A stretch of DNA of 12,677 nt from Euperipatoides rowelli (GCA_003024985.2 PXIH01S0003289.1), one strand, 5' to 3'; counted from the first letter of the stretch, positions 1 to 8,791 are shown. Translations and numbers: made by a program. Notes: generated from the sequence alone by a model not told the origin.

Positions 1-1514
1 CAAAATTGATGTTTTATTTACCATTCAGCATTCTCACTGACTTTTTAAAATATAAATTAGATAGTGACCATACACTATCAGAACACAAAGCAAGTGTTCA
101 ATATTGCCTTTTTATGGCTATAAAAATGAGCCTTTCCCCGGATACATCTGAAATCTGTTGCAACAATCAAGTTCTCGATTAATGTCTAAAAAAGAAAAAA
201 AGCTTATCAAAATAAGGGGTAAAACACAGTATGCCCACTTAGAATTTTGTGACTACAGCCCTGTGTGTTACTATGATTGGGTCAGGGTAGGTTCAAGTTG
301 AAAATACTTTTTAAATAAAATTGATGATAATGCACCTGTGAAACAAGCGTCATGTAGGGAACAATGATAAAATTGTCTGTCATTAGGATCTTGTCAATTT
401 TATAAACTGCATAAAGCATAATATGTCAAATGAAATGACCACTGGATGATCGATGTCACACCAGCATATAGAGATATATACTACTGTATATTTTTAAACT
501 GAATTTGGCAATTTTAGTTTAAATGCAATTTTTCTTTGAATCATTTAATATAATTCCTGTATTTTATAACTAACTTTTTAACAATAGCAAAAAAAAATTT
601 TTTAATATTTTTGTTGTTAGTGTCTACTAATGTTTTATTATTTAACTCATCTGTTGTTTTTTCACCTTCATGTCTTCAACTAATTTGTAAATGTGTCATT
701 TACTCACCTGTTACACCTGTTTTAAATTAATTGTTCTGCTAAGAAATTCTAGAAAATTTTACCATCAATTGATATTACTGTAAATGATTTAAATTATCGT
801 GTTTGTTTGAGGGCTTTTTTTTCTCTCTCTCTCTTTTTTTTTTAAATAAAACATATACTAAGCACAAATCAAAATAAATTCATAAAAAAACAACAACTGG
901 GAAGTGGTTAGGTGGAATGTTTTTGAACTGTCAAAAATGTGAATTACAATCATATGTAGGTAAACCACAATTCCCATCATACATTTCTCAAGATGGCCTT
1001 ATTTCTTCTAAATGCCCTGAAGTAAAGATAATTGACAAGATGTTTTCTTTTATTTTGTATTAATAACTGGTTGAAAATAATGTGTTGTCAAATTTCAAGC
1101 ATTTTGTAAAGAGTTTTTTTTTTCTTTTAGTGTAATTTCTTTAACATATATTTTTAATTTCCAAGATGGTCTTCTTAGTCAGTGCAGAAAATTGTACCAA
1201 TATCTACTGACCTAGTCTTAGTGATGTTAATAGAGTTACCTATCTATATATAAACATCTCTTAAAAATGTATTACTTTTTAGCTTTCAAATTTAAAAATA
1301 AATAAAGTGAATGCTGCCAGGAATATCTCTAAGTGGTTATTTGAGATCCAATCTAAATTGCTAAGAATCAAATCAAGAAATTATTACCTAGAATGTTTGT
1401 GTATCTTTAACTAGTGGTACAGACCATACAGTCATATTTCAGAAAGTACCAGAATACCTAAAGACACTATTAGAAGGCGGGAAGGGAGTAAAATTTGCAT
1501 ATGCTTAAAGCCAA
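1..1514. other. AT-rich non-coding DNA, no gene seen
   Basis: No open reading frame of useful length and no RNA gene is visible on either strand. The stretch holds poly-T and poly-A runs, a short CT-repeat tract at about 821-833 flanked by T runs, and many scattered AATAAA strings that mean little at this base composition. An intron, an intergenic spacer or a 3' untranslated region are all possible, and the sequence does not decide between them. Confidence 0.6.
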
Positions 1515-1646
1515 GCACACATAGGAGAGAAACACTTCGGAGTTTTCATACTTGGCAGTTTTTTTAATGATGTGTTTTCGTAAGAGTATTCTGACACACA
1601 CTAGGAGATTTTTTTTTTTATTTGAAAGTGTTTCTCTTTAGTGTGC
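1515..1646. repeat. Foldback repeat, family F2, copy A
   Basis: The left end (1515-1537, starting GCACACATAGGAGAG) is an imperfect inverted copy of the right end (1626-1646, ending CTCTTTAGTGTGC). They differ mainly by a 2-base indel. Inside, at 1583-1608, is a block AGAGTATTCTGACACACAC followed by TAGGAGA. That block recurs in copy B near 2153, and its ACACACTAGGAGA part matches the terminal sequence, so this may be one element nested in or joined to another. There is no coding capacity. It is probably a non-autonomous MITE or foldback element. I cannot identify a target-site duplication, so the superfamily is unknown. Confidence 0.6.
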
Positions 1647-2070
1647 GTACTCCTTTTGTCAAAATGGAGAGTGACATTCAATGACTACCACATTAATTGA
1701 TTTGTATATTATTGTATTAAATATATATATGCATGAAAATAAATAGATTTTTTAATTTCCAAGCAGTGGTGATTTAGTTTTAAATATCAAAGCCATTTAC
1801 CTGCTGTATTACATACGATACCAATGGTTTGCAGAATTGTCGTTTTTAATAAAAAATAAATAAATAAATAAATAGTGGCTTGTTGTGATATTCAGTTAAG
1901 TGCTGCTTGTATAGACACGGACATTTTTCTACTTCTTGAATTAATAGTGATATTTCATTGTCGTTTTTGTTGGTGAAGCGAGTAGCCGGCATTTTTATTT
2001 TTTAGTTAGTATAAGTCACGTGTTCTCAGCTTCTCATCGTCCAAGGTGATTGGCTGCGAACTTTGACTCC
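1647..2070. other. Non-coding spacer with a TAAA microsatellite
   Basis: AT-rich sequence between two foldback copies. A TATATATATATG run lies near 1723. A tetranucleotide (AAAT/TAAA)n microsatellite of about five units sits at roughly 1853-1874. No gene is seen. Confidence 0.6.
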
Positions 2071-2235
2071 GAGGAGAAATTCTTCAAAAAGTAGACCAGA
2101 GGTCTACTTTTGAAAGTGATTAAAGTGTTCTCTTCGAAGTCTGGTTTTCTCTAGAGTATTTTGACACACACGAGAGTATTTACCTTCGGAGTACAATTCT
2201 TTGATGCTTCAAAGAGAAATTCTCCTAGTGTGTGC
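2071..2235. repeat. Foldback repeat, family F2, copy B
   Basis: The right end (2207-2235) reads CTTCAAAGAGAAATTCTCC followed by TAGTGTGTGC. Its inverse resembles the left end starting AGGAGAAATTCTTC at about 2072 and also the ends of copy A. The internal block AGAGTATTTTGACACACAC at 2153-2171 matches copy A at 1583-1600 with one change. The left terminus appears to lack the outer GCACACACT part, so the boundary is approximate. It contains a tight perfect hairpin, listed separately. No coding capacity; probably a relic non-autonomous DNA element. Confidence 0.55.
2083..2114. repeat. Strong short hairpin inside F2 copy B
   Basis: TTCAAAAAGTAGACC (2083-2097) faces GGTCTACTTTTGAA (2101-2114) across the 3-base loop AGA. 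The inner 11 pairs are perfect, and the outer part continues with one extra A on the left arm. It is probably part of the foldback architecture of the surrounding repeat. Confidence 0.7.
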
Positions 2236-2371
2236 TAGCCTTAACTCTTCTATTTTCTGAAACTGGAAGACATGCTGCCCAATGTTTATCTCCTGCTGGA
2301 TGCCTCCCCCCCCCTCCATACTAAGGCTACAGATGTGTAATTTCCTCAATAAGAAATTCCCGAATCATTGC

Positions 2372-2391
2372 ATTGGTCAAGATAGACCAAT
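2372..2391. repeat. Short inverted repeat
   Basis: ATTGGTC (2372-2378) and GACCAAT (2385-2391) are a perfect 7-bp inverted repeat around a 6-base loop. Partial pairing continues outward into TGC/GCA with a one-base bulge. It is the first of three hairpins within about 240 bases. Confidence 0.55.
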
Positions 2392-2514
2392 TGCATGGCC
2401 AGTAAGGTCACTTGACATCACTTCCCTTGATTTCTTTCTGTGATGTTGCATTAAGGACCAAGTGCATGCAAAACTGTTAATTAGCATTGAGGAATTACAT
2501 GACAGGATTGGTTA

Positions 2515-2533
2515 GCATCTGGATTCCAGATGC
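2515..2533. repeat. Near-perfect palindrome
   Basis: GCATCTGGA and TCCAGATGC form a 9-bp inverted repeat with a single central base at 2524. It lies 22 bases upstream of the longer hairpin at 2556-2612. Confidence 0.6.
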
Positions 2534-2555
2534 AACATTACCCTAAAGCCCAAAA

Positions 2556-2612
2556 ACAGCTAATCAGATGTTGGCTTGCATTCTATCTGCAAGCCAATCT
2601 CTGATTGGCTGT
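2556..2612. repeat. 25-bp-arm hairpin
   Basis: The arms at 2556-2580 and 2588-2612 pair at 22 of 25 positions across a 7-base loop (2581-2587). The inner nine bases, TGGCTTGCA and TGCAAGCCA, are perfect. The outer part pairs ACAGC with GCTGT and AATCAGA with TCTGATT. This is much stronger than chance in AT-rich DNA. It could be the core of a foldback element or a transcribed stem-loop; nothing further identifies it. Confidence 0.7.
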
Positions 2613-2662
2613 ATTTTATTTATTACCGTACTTAATTTTAATATGCTATAATACTTAAGTTT

Positions 2663-2757
2663 GAGTTACGGTACGGTTAAGGTTAAAGATCCTTTTCTAT
2701 TATATTCAAGTTGAACATAGGGTTGGGGTACAGTTAAGGGTTAGCGATCCTTTAATT
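2663..2757 (-). repeat. Fragment of family F1, internally duplicated
   Basis: Two similar blocks lie about 57 bases apart: one from 2663 (GAGTTACGGTACGGTTAAGG) and one from 2720 (GGGTTGGGGTACAGTTAAGG). Both end in GATCCTTT. Read on the minus strand they give CCTTAACC...GTAACTC. This resembles the CCTAACCTTACCGTAACTC core of the full F1 copy at 2946-3208. The F1 terminal inverted repeats are not recognisable here, so this is a reverse-oriented internal fragment. Confidence 0.5.
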
Positions 2758-2945
2758 TGCTGAAGAGTTATTTTGAGTCTAGGATCTAGACGTTTGTCAG
2801 GATTGTCCAGGCTTTGAACAGGTATCAGAGGAGATGTTAAACAATATTTGGAGAGAAATCTAGTAAATAGTAGATATTCTTAGAGCTACAAATGGATCAC
2901 ATGTGGAAGTTTACTAGCCATGATCACAAATGTTTGTAAAAGAAT

Positions 2946-3208
2946 TTGGGTCAGATTACGTTATTGCCCATGAACATAATTAACGTTAGGAGTTGCGCGA
3001 TAAATAAAACGTCGTAGTGTGTGGAATTAGTAATTTTTCTCACCAATTTTAGTATATTTTCTTTACAGTCCTAACCTTACCGTAACTCTGAACCCTAGGA
3101 TAATTTAGAGGTGAAATAAAATTTTGCTGGATGTCGATCTAGATTCTAGATAATTTCAACTTATTACCGTCAGCCATATTGGTGGGCAGATAACAGAATC
3201 TGACCCAA
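2946..3208 (+). mobile_element. MITE-like element, family F1, full copy
   Basis: The left end (2946-2969, TTGGGTCAGATTACGTTATT then GCCC) and the right end (3184-3208, ending AATCTGACCCAA) are inverted repeats of about 24 bp with few mismatches. They enclose about 215 bases with no coding capacity. The interior holds CCTAACCTTACCGTAACTC and AGGTGAAATAA, both also found in the copy at 9936-10266, as is a terminal ATATTGGTGG block at about 3178. Size, inverted ends and lack of coding fit a non-autonomous DNA transposon. No clear target-site duplication flanks it, so the superfamily is unassigned. Confidence 0.75.
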
Positions 3209-3851
3209 CATTGTGTAATTGACTGTTTTTCAATATCTCTTATAGTATTTTCTATACTGAGTTTCTTAATCAGTTGAATATATTAATGATAAACTNTATT
3301 AATTGCAATTTTCAAATTAAGAATAATCACACACTGTAGATACTTAACTGACAAATATTAGTCATTAATCATTATTATTATTGGACAAGATTAAAAACAG
3401 TTTACTCAGTTAAAAATAACAACAGTTAGTTAGAAAACAATTTGTCTAAACATTTTTAAAGTGTTTAAAAAAAGGATTGAATTTCCTGCAAATTATAATC
3501 AAACCAAAGCAACCCCCCCCCTCCCCCATTGTTTAAATTTAATATAAATTAATCTCAAAAAAAGGAGATTTAAGATGTCAAAAGCTGAGTTAAGTTTAAT
3601 CCTAATTGAATTATTTTTAATTTAATTAATGAGATAAAAATATATCATCTTTATGTTGTTAATTAAATGCAAGTTATTATAAATTTATTTTGTTTATATG
3701 TTTTTATTTGTGTTTAAAAACATAGGATTATATTCATTTAAAAACTTACCAGATGAAAATAATTAGAAGTAGTGATTTCTTTCTTCAAGAACTCAATTCA
3801 TACTAGAAGTCACTATACAGAGTTAGTCATTTGGTGAGAGAAGGAGGCAGT
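3209..3851. other. AT-rich non-coding DNA
   Basis: No gene or RNA is seen. It includes one N at 3296, a C-rich run at 3513-3528 and very AT-rich sequence with weak self-complementarity around 3600-3660. Confidence 0.55.
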
Positions 3852-4087
3852 TATTTGACTTTAAGCGATAACTACAACTGTCGGTTTTATATTTAGCTTG
3901 AAAAGTACATTTATAAAGAAGTCAGACTTTTTTTCTATTTTTTTTATTTTGCAATTGGCAAATAATTTTTTTTTTAAGCTATTTGACTTTAAGCGATAAC
4001 TACAACTGTCGGTTTTATATTTAGCTTGAAAAGTACATTTATAAAGAAGTCAGACTTTTTTTCTATTTTTTTTATTTTGCAATTGGC
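3852..4087 (+). repeat. Exact 108-bp direct duplication
   Basis: Bases 3852-3959 and 3980-4087 are identical over 108 bp, including a T7 and a T8 run. The offset is 128 bp with a 20-base T-rich spacer (3960-3979). The unit starts TATTTGACTTTAAGCG and ends GCAATTGGC. Identity across homopolymers implies either a very recent tandem duplication or an assembly artefact. It has no coding content. Confidence 0.9.
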
Positions 4088-4424
4088 TAGCAGAATTCAA
4101 TCGCTTTTTTTAAATTAAAAATTTATTATAAATAGTGAGGCAAATTTTATTAAGAATTCTAAAAGAGCCTTTGTAATCGAGCATATACAGAAATGAATAA
4201 CGCTTAAAAAGAATGTTTTAGTTAAAACTTTTTTTTTTTTGTATAAACTGTATATATGTTAAAATTGATTAATTAAAATTATTTATTTTTAGAAGTGAGA
4301 TACTTTATATCTCACTATGGATAAATTTGTTCTCTTTCTCTCTTCAGTAAATGTGTTTTTTAATATTTACTGTAGCTGTCTAAATAATTTTTTTTTTAAC
4401 TAGGCGATCATGTGAATGTAGATT
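4088..4424. other. AT-rich non-coding DNA with a small hairpin
   Basis: No gene is seen. The one ordered structure is a 9-bp perfect inverted repeat, AGTGAGATA (4294-4302) and TATCTCACT (4308-4316), with a 5-base loop. T runs are frequent. Confidence 0.5.
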
Positions 4425-4512
4425 GTTTAAAGGTCAAATGTAATAGCCTTTTTTAATGTTTATTTTTTTAATTGATTTTCAAAGAAAATTACTAAAAATA
4501 AAATTCTACTGG
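4425..4512 (+). repeat. Dispersed repeat F3, copy 1
   Basis: This segment shares GTTTAAAGGTCA at its start, an exact 22-base block (4477-4498) containing CAAAGAAAATTACTAAAAA, and a TTC.ACT.GG end with 12455-12535, in the same order and spacing. The right flank is poly-A with one N at 4544. It has no coding content and looks like an old fragment of a non-autonomous element. Confidence 0.6.
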
Positions 4513-5803
4513 AAAAAAAAATTAAATGCATAAAAAAAAAGTTNTTGTCTGAGATTACAAAAAAAAAAGATTTCAATTTTTTTGGGGGTCTGAGATTATT
4601 TTGATGATGAATCTGTCTCTCTATATATCTGTTTAGGTGGTAATTTATTTATGCTGTGAATAGATTGTTTTTCACTTGGTAATAAAGCACATTTTTATTT
4701 ATTTTTTCTATAACAAATTGGATCGTAAGAGCACCAAAGATAGACACAAAGTTTCCCGTTCTTTCAAGATAGTCGTGTCTCCGGTCCACTTTTTGTAAAT
4801 TACGTGGACATTTTTTTGTATTACTGAGCTATTTAATATGTTTAACACCTATGCTTTGATACTCTTTCTGGATTTTTATTATTTCTTCACTGTTCAACTT
4901 TAATTTTCTGTCAAGTTTTATGCTAAAGTTATTGTATAATGGAAACAGCTGGCTGACGCCATCTTTTTAGTTTGCTTTCATTACAGTATTTTTTATTATT
5001 ATTTTTGATTTTATGATGAAATTTATTTCTATAGCATATTTATTTACCTGTATCAACAAGTCCTGAATTATTGATTTAACATACACTATGATGATTGATT
5101 TCTTCTAATTATTAAGTTTTAATTTTGATGATTTTTGGAATTTGTTGAATTTTTTATTTTTCCGTTGATTTTGATCGAACCATTGAGGACATCTACTTTT
5201 ATTATATTAAAGAACAATGAATGTTCGTTAATAGCATTGCTTTCAATGGAACCACATGATAAACTTTATGATTGCAAAGAAGAATTTTAGACATTTTGTT
5301 ATAGTGATTTGTTAAAAGACTTGCGGGAAACATCATCGTTAGTATAGTAGGCTAACTGTAACATTTTATGACGATGTTTTCTAATATTTTTGTTTCATCT
5401 GCTTGTTAGAACTTTTGATTTTAATGTTTATTTTCATTTATTTGCTTTATAGAATTAAAGCATATTAGATAGGGTGAAATTCCCCTTCTAAAAAAAAATA
5501 TCACAAAGGATGAATTTAGTTCTGACTCTGTACAAGTATTTAAACAATTAATACATACGATTTCCAGCCTTTAGCTGACGAAGATAGAGAATATTGTATA
5601 GTTTTGTATAGCAAGCTCTATGTGTTCTGAACAATGATGTAATAAAATATCTCCCCAAGTGTATACTATAGACAACATTGTGTTAAAGGGGTGGAGCTAA
5701 AGACAAATATTTTAAAAATTGAATTGTAAATAACTCCTTTTTTTTTTCAGTAATTATCGTTGAAAATCAATAATAATAAAAAAAAATCCACTACATTTGA
5801 CTT
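4513..5803. other. AT-rich non-coding DNA
   Basis: No gene, RNA gene or bounded repeat is recognisable over about 1.3 kb. The stretch holds several poly-A and poly-T runs and a weak GTCCAC (4784) / GTGGAC (4804) inverted repeat. It contains no open reading frame of note on either strand. Confidence 0.5.
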
Positions 5804-6082
5804 TTAACCCTTTCCACTCCAATGTCGATTCTCAATTACCATTTTTAATTTAGTAGTTGCACTCCAAAGTCGATTCTGAATCACCATTTTCATTTCCTTG
5901 TATTTCATAATCAATAATTATTATTACATTCAAATATGCTTCAATTACTAATTTTTTTTAGTTTCAAAGACTCAAAAGAATACTAATCTTAATTTAAAAT
6001 ATAAAAAAAAATCGATTTTTCATTTTTATTGTTGAGCTGTAGAAACCAAATTCTCTGAAATCAGTGGAGTGGAAAGAGTTAA
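5804..6082. mobile_element. piggyBac-type MITE with TTAA duplications
   Basis: TTAA at 5804-5807 and 6079-6082 flanks terminal inverted repeats. The left repeat is CCCTTTCCACTCCAATG (5808-5824); the right repeat is CAGTGGAGTGGAAAGAG (6062-6078). Inverted, the right end differs from the left at only two of 17 positions. TTAA target duplication with CCCTTT-like ends is characteristic of the piggyBac superfamily. The 271-bp element has no transposase, so it would depend on one supplied elsewhere. Inside, a 45-bp tandem repeat begins at 5815 and again at 5860 (CACTCCAAWGTCGATTCT, then CACCATTTT-like sequence). The intact boundaries make this the best-defined element in the window. Confidence 0.88.
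5815..5896 (+). repeat. 45-bp tandem repeat inside the piggyBac MITE
   Basis: Units starting at 5815 and 5860 share CACTCCAA.GTCGATTCT followed by AAT.ACCATTTT and then ATTT, with a few substitutions. The first unit overlaps the left terminal repeat, so the duplication copied part of the element end. Such sub-terminal repeats can act as transposase-binding arrays in other DNA transposons; that role is only inferred here. Confidence 0.65.
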
Positions 6083-6860
6083 GCTATTTTTGTTGTTGCT
6101 TTGAGGTTTTGCCTCTTACTTTCTCTTTCAAAGTGAAAATAAATTTTATGTGGGAAAGAAATTGTTTATTCTGAAATACTATAATATTTTAATTCTGTTA
6201 ATAATTAAAATTACGAGATAAATTTTGATTATTCTTTAACCTATGGCTAATGTTTAATGAGTACAATGTATGGGGAAGGTTATGTATTTGAAATTAAATA
6301 ATGCTTATGATTTTAAGTTGGATTATTCCTTGAGATATTTTTAAAATTAGATTTTTTTTTAATTATTATTTGTATTCACTATAGATTCGCTGAGTTAAAT
6401 AAGTTTGAATCTGTTGTATTTTTTTTCTCACTGGTAAATGATTAATAATAAATCTAATAATGATTTTAGTCTACGGAATTTTATACTGTATCATTCATCT
6501 TTGTATTTATACTCGTCTGCCATCATTCCGATATCGTAAGTCTAATATTATCAAAATTGACTTTTAATTTAATTACATCATTCAAATATAAACTTTTAAT
6601 TTATGTGATTGAACTTTTACTGCAAAATTTATTTCACTGTATTGAACTCCAATACAAACTCAATCATTTTTTAAACTTCTGTCTTTACATAGCATTATGA
6701 GAGTCAGCATCGGACTTTTGTTTTCTTTTATTCAACCTGCTCCATCTTTTGGTTACGTCTAATTTCAAACCTGGATTAATCTGGAAATTTTATAAAATAG
6801 ATTTTATGTGTAAATACCTAATATAAAAATTATTGGTTGTTATTAAGAATGACTTATTGG
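6083..6860. other. AT-rich non-coding DNA
   Basis: No gene or defined repeat is visible between the piggyBac-type MITE and the start of the LTR retrotransposon. Reading frames are closed by frequent stops on both strands. Confidence 0.5.
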
Positions 6861-6982
6861 TGTAGCGAGAGGCTAATAACATGTACAGTGAATATCAAGC
6901 CATATTCAGCATAAATGTTACGTGGCACTGGAAATGGAGCCCAGTACAGTGGTGTTCCTGGTTAGCATGCTAGAATGATGAA

Positions 6983-6990
6983 CTATAAGA
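6983..6990 (+). promoter_or_regulatory. Putative TATA box in the LTR
   Basis: CTATAAGA lies about 120 bases from the LTR start and about 90 bases upstream of the AATAAA signal, which suits the U3/R promoter of a Ty3/gypsy LTR. In AT-rich DNA a TATA-like string alone is weak evidence; the position is what supports it. Confidence 0.4.
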
Positions 6991-7071
6991 TATTATGTTA
7001 GATTTAAGTCTAGTTAAAGACTAAAGTAAGATCTGTTATTTATATTAATGATTATGTTATTGTTAGAGTAC

Positions 7072-7077
7072 AATAAA
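7072..7077 (+). promoter_or_regulatory. Putative LTR polyadenylation signal
   Basis: AATAAA sits downstream of the TATA-like box and about 100 bases before the LTR end, the expected place for 3' processing of element transcripts. AATAAA is common in this window, so the call rests on context. Confidence 0.4.
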
Positions 7078-7175
7078 TACTCTTAGTAAACTATAATGAT
7101 ATCTGTGTTTGAACATTGCCTTAAAATATAATAATGCTGATAATAATCATAGTACCCTCAACAGCATGCGACACA

Positions 7176-7189
7176 TGGCGATGAGGATG
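7176..7189 (+). promoter_or_regulatory. tRNA-Ser(GCU) primer-binding site
   Basis: TGGCGATGAGGATG directly follows the putative LTR end (ACA). The 3' end of animal tRNA-Ser(GCU), as I recall it from vertebrate genes, is CATCCTCGTCGCCA, whose complement is TGGCGACGAGGATG. The match is 13 of 14, with one C-to-T difference. A TGG start next to an LTR is the standard site where a tRNA primes minus-strand DNA synthesis. Serine tRNA primers are reported for the Mag lineage of Ty3/gypsy elements, which fits the gag and pol relics that follow. Confidence 0.75.
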
Positions 7190-7311
7190 AAAGAACGTTC
7201 GAAACAGTAATAATTGTGGCTATAAAAATACTAAAGTGGATCATTAAGTGTCGCTGTTCAGATAAAATATAGTTAAAAGTAACTATTGAAGATATTATAT
7301 TGTCATTTAAA

Positions 7312-8106
7312 ATGGCAACGTCTGATAATGCAGCCCGAGTTCCAGCGAAAGTATCAGCCCAGATAAATTTTAGGCTTCCAGAACTGCTCAAGCTAATAGG
7401 AAACATGTCAGATAACTTTAAAAAGTTCAAAAATAGATTTGAAAATTATATGGCAGCCACAGGATATAATAAGAAAAATTAAGAAATTAAATAGCTGTCT
7501 TATTAAATTTAATAGGAGAAGCGCATGAAATATTTGCCACGTTTGATCTGGACCATTAAGAAGCGTTGACACTTAATGGAGTGCTTAAATCATTTGAGGA
7601 TTATTGTACACCGCAGAAAAATGTTAACTATGAAAGATATCATTTTTATAAATGTGTTAAATCACCTGAAGAAACTTTCGATCATTTTCTTATGGATATT
7701 AAAAGGTTAGTAAAATCTTGTGAATTCGTTGAAATGGAATCCATGCTGATAGATAGAATCGTACTTGGTATCAATAACGATAGCCTACAGGAAAAGCTGT
7801 TACTTATATCTGATTAAACATTAGCTAAAGCAGTTGAATGTTGTCAGGCACCGGAGGTATCTCAAAATCAGGTAAATAGAGATGCAAAAAGAAGTAATAA
7901 TTAATAAAATAGATAGAACTACTACTCCATTTGTAAAGAGAAGTGAGAGTAAAAATGAATATTTCATGCAAGCTGTTACATCGTCTAAGTATAGAGATAT
8001 GTACGATTTCAAAAAATGTTGACGTAAACACACGCTGAGGAACTGTTGTGCTTATGGTAAGAAATGTAATGTTTGTAATTTATTATATCGTTTTGCGATA
8101 GGATGT
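7312..8106 (+). pseudogene. gag: Ty3/gypsy gag pseudogene (capsid plus zinc knuckles)
   Basis: The ATG at 7312 starts a frame reading MATSDNAARVPAKV. It then carries an FKKFKNRFENYMAATG motif typical of Ty3/gypsy capsids of this type, and stops at 7480. Homology resumes in another frame at 7491 (IAVLLNLIGEAHEIF), is cut by TAA at 7557, continues over 7560-7814 (FEDYCTPQKN, then SPEETFDHFLMDIKRL), and passes a TAA at 7815 to TLAKAVECCQAPE. After a stop at 7902 and another frameshift come the remains of two zinc knuckles (8017-8106). The first has a TGA directly after its first Cys and has lost its second Cys. The second is C-x2-C-x4-R-x4-C, with Arg in place of His. In a live element this protein would form the particle and bind RNA. 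Here it is broken throughout; only short pieces stay open. Confidence 0.88.
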
Positions 8107-8239
8107 TTTAAAAATAAAGTTGCAAATAATACTTTTAGTAATAAAAATCTGAAAGCTAAAATAACGCTGAAATTAAAACAGAAGATTTAGGTAATATGTT
8201 TTAATAAATACAATAGCTAAGAAATAGAAAAGTGAGAAT

Positions 8240-8545
8240 TGGTACAAAGAAATAAAAATAGACAATAAAATTATAAAATGTAAGCTAGACACAGGGCTCT
8301 GAAGTAAATATTCTGCCTAAAGTGTATTTTAATGATTTGAAACATGTAAACAAAGATGAGTTATGTAGTAAAGTAGTGAAATTAGTAGCGTACGGTGGTT
8401 CAACTATAGGACACATGGCACTATTGATCTAAAATACATAATAAAAAGTAACTCTAGTATGATAAACTTTGTAGTAGTAGACACAACTGACACACCCATT
8501 TTAGGTCTAGAAACCTGTAATCAGTATGGTTTAATTAAAAGAGTT
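8240..8545 (+). pseudogene. pol: Retropepsin (aspartic protease) domain relic of pol
   Basis: From WYKEIKID (8240) the frame reaches the catalytic triad Asp-Thr-Gly at 8288-8296 within CKLDTG. A single extra C at 8297 then shifts the frame. After it the expected SEVNILP sequence continues, followed by a VKLVAYGGSTIG segment. A second frameshift falls at about 8411-8416, after which comes IDLKYII and the carboxy-terminal PILGLETC segment (Ile-Leu-Gly at 8498-8506). A TAA follows at 8546. In an active element this enzyme cleaves the Gag-Pol polyprotein. The order of motifs identifies the family, while the indels rule out function. About 130 bases of spacer with several stops separate it from the gag knuckles. 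Confidence 0.85.
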
Positions 8546-8548
8546 TAA

Positions 8549-8791
8549 GGTCTGCAAGAGAACTTTCATAAATCTGATGTTAAAGATTTTATTGACACTA
8601 ATAATGAAATATTTGGGGATATAGGTACCTATCCTGTTAAGCAAAGGATAATAGTAGATGAGAAGGTAGTACCAATGGTTAGACATTCATAGCGAGTAGC
8701 TGATAGTCTTAAATTTAGATTAAAGCATACCCTTAAACATTATGAAAGTAATGGTATAATTTCAAAAGTAAATAGACCAACAGATTGGGTC
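8549..8791 (+). pseudogene. pol: Truncated amino-terminal reverse transcriptase relic
   Basis: In the frame of the protease end, after the TAA at 8546, comes a linker containing NNEIFGDIGTYPVKQRIIVD. It is followed by a VVPMVRHS segment interrupted by TAG at 8690, then RVADSLKFRLKHTLKHYESN, GIISKVNRPTDWV. This is the entry to a Ty3/gypsy reverse transcriptase, where a live element would go on with a VVVKK-like strand and later the catalytic aspartates. Here homology stops at 8791 just after PTDWV. The catalytic palm, RNase H, integrase and 3' LTR are absent from the remaining 3.9 kb. The cause may be deletion, 5' fragment retention or a later insertion at this point. Confidence 0.85.

Larger units (their letters stand above)
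6861..7175 (+). mobile_element. Probable 5' LTR of a Ty3/gypsy retrotransposon
   Basis: The right edge is fixed by the primer-binding site that begins at the next base. The LTR ends in CGACACA, and the most suitable left edge is TGTAGCGAGAGG at 6861, giving the usual TGT...ACA ends and a length of about 315 bp. A TATA-like CTATAAGA lies at 6983-6990 and a polyadenylation signal AATAAA at 7072-7077, in the order expected for a promoter followed by the R region. A 10-bp palindrome TAGCATGCTA sits at about 6963-6972. No second LTR occurs in the window, so the left boundary cannot be confirmed by comparison or by a target duplication. Confidence 0.6.

Noticed and set aside
275-300. TTGGGTCAGGG string like the F1 terminus
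   Set aside because: Only about nine bases match and there is no second end or F1 core nearby.
2641-3110. TTAGGG/TAACC-like strings as an interstitial telomere
   Set aside because: The units are irregular and are embedded in the F1 repeat family rather than in a tandem hexamer array.
7158-7430. Minus-strand 90-residue open frame
   Set aside because: It lies opposite the primer-binding site and gag start, has no recognisable domain, and is explained by low stop density opposite gag.
7821-8033. Two overlapping minus-strand open frames of about 70 residues
   Set aside because: Both are antisense to the gag and zinc-knuckle relic and show only hydrophobic low-complexity translation, so they are shadows.
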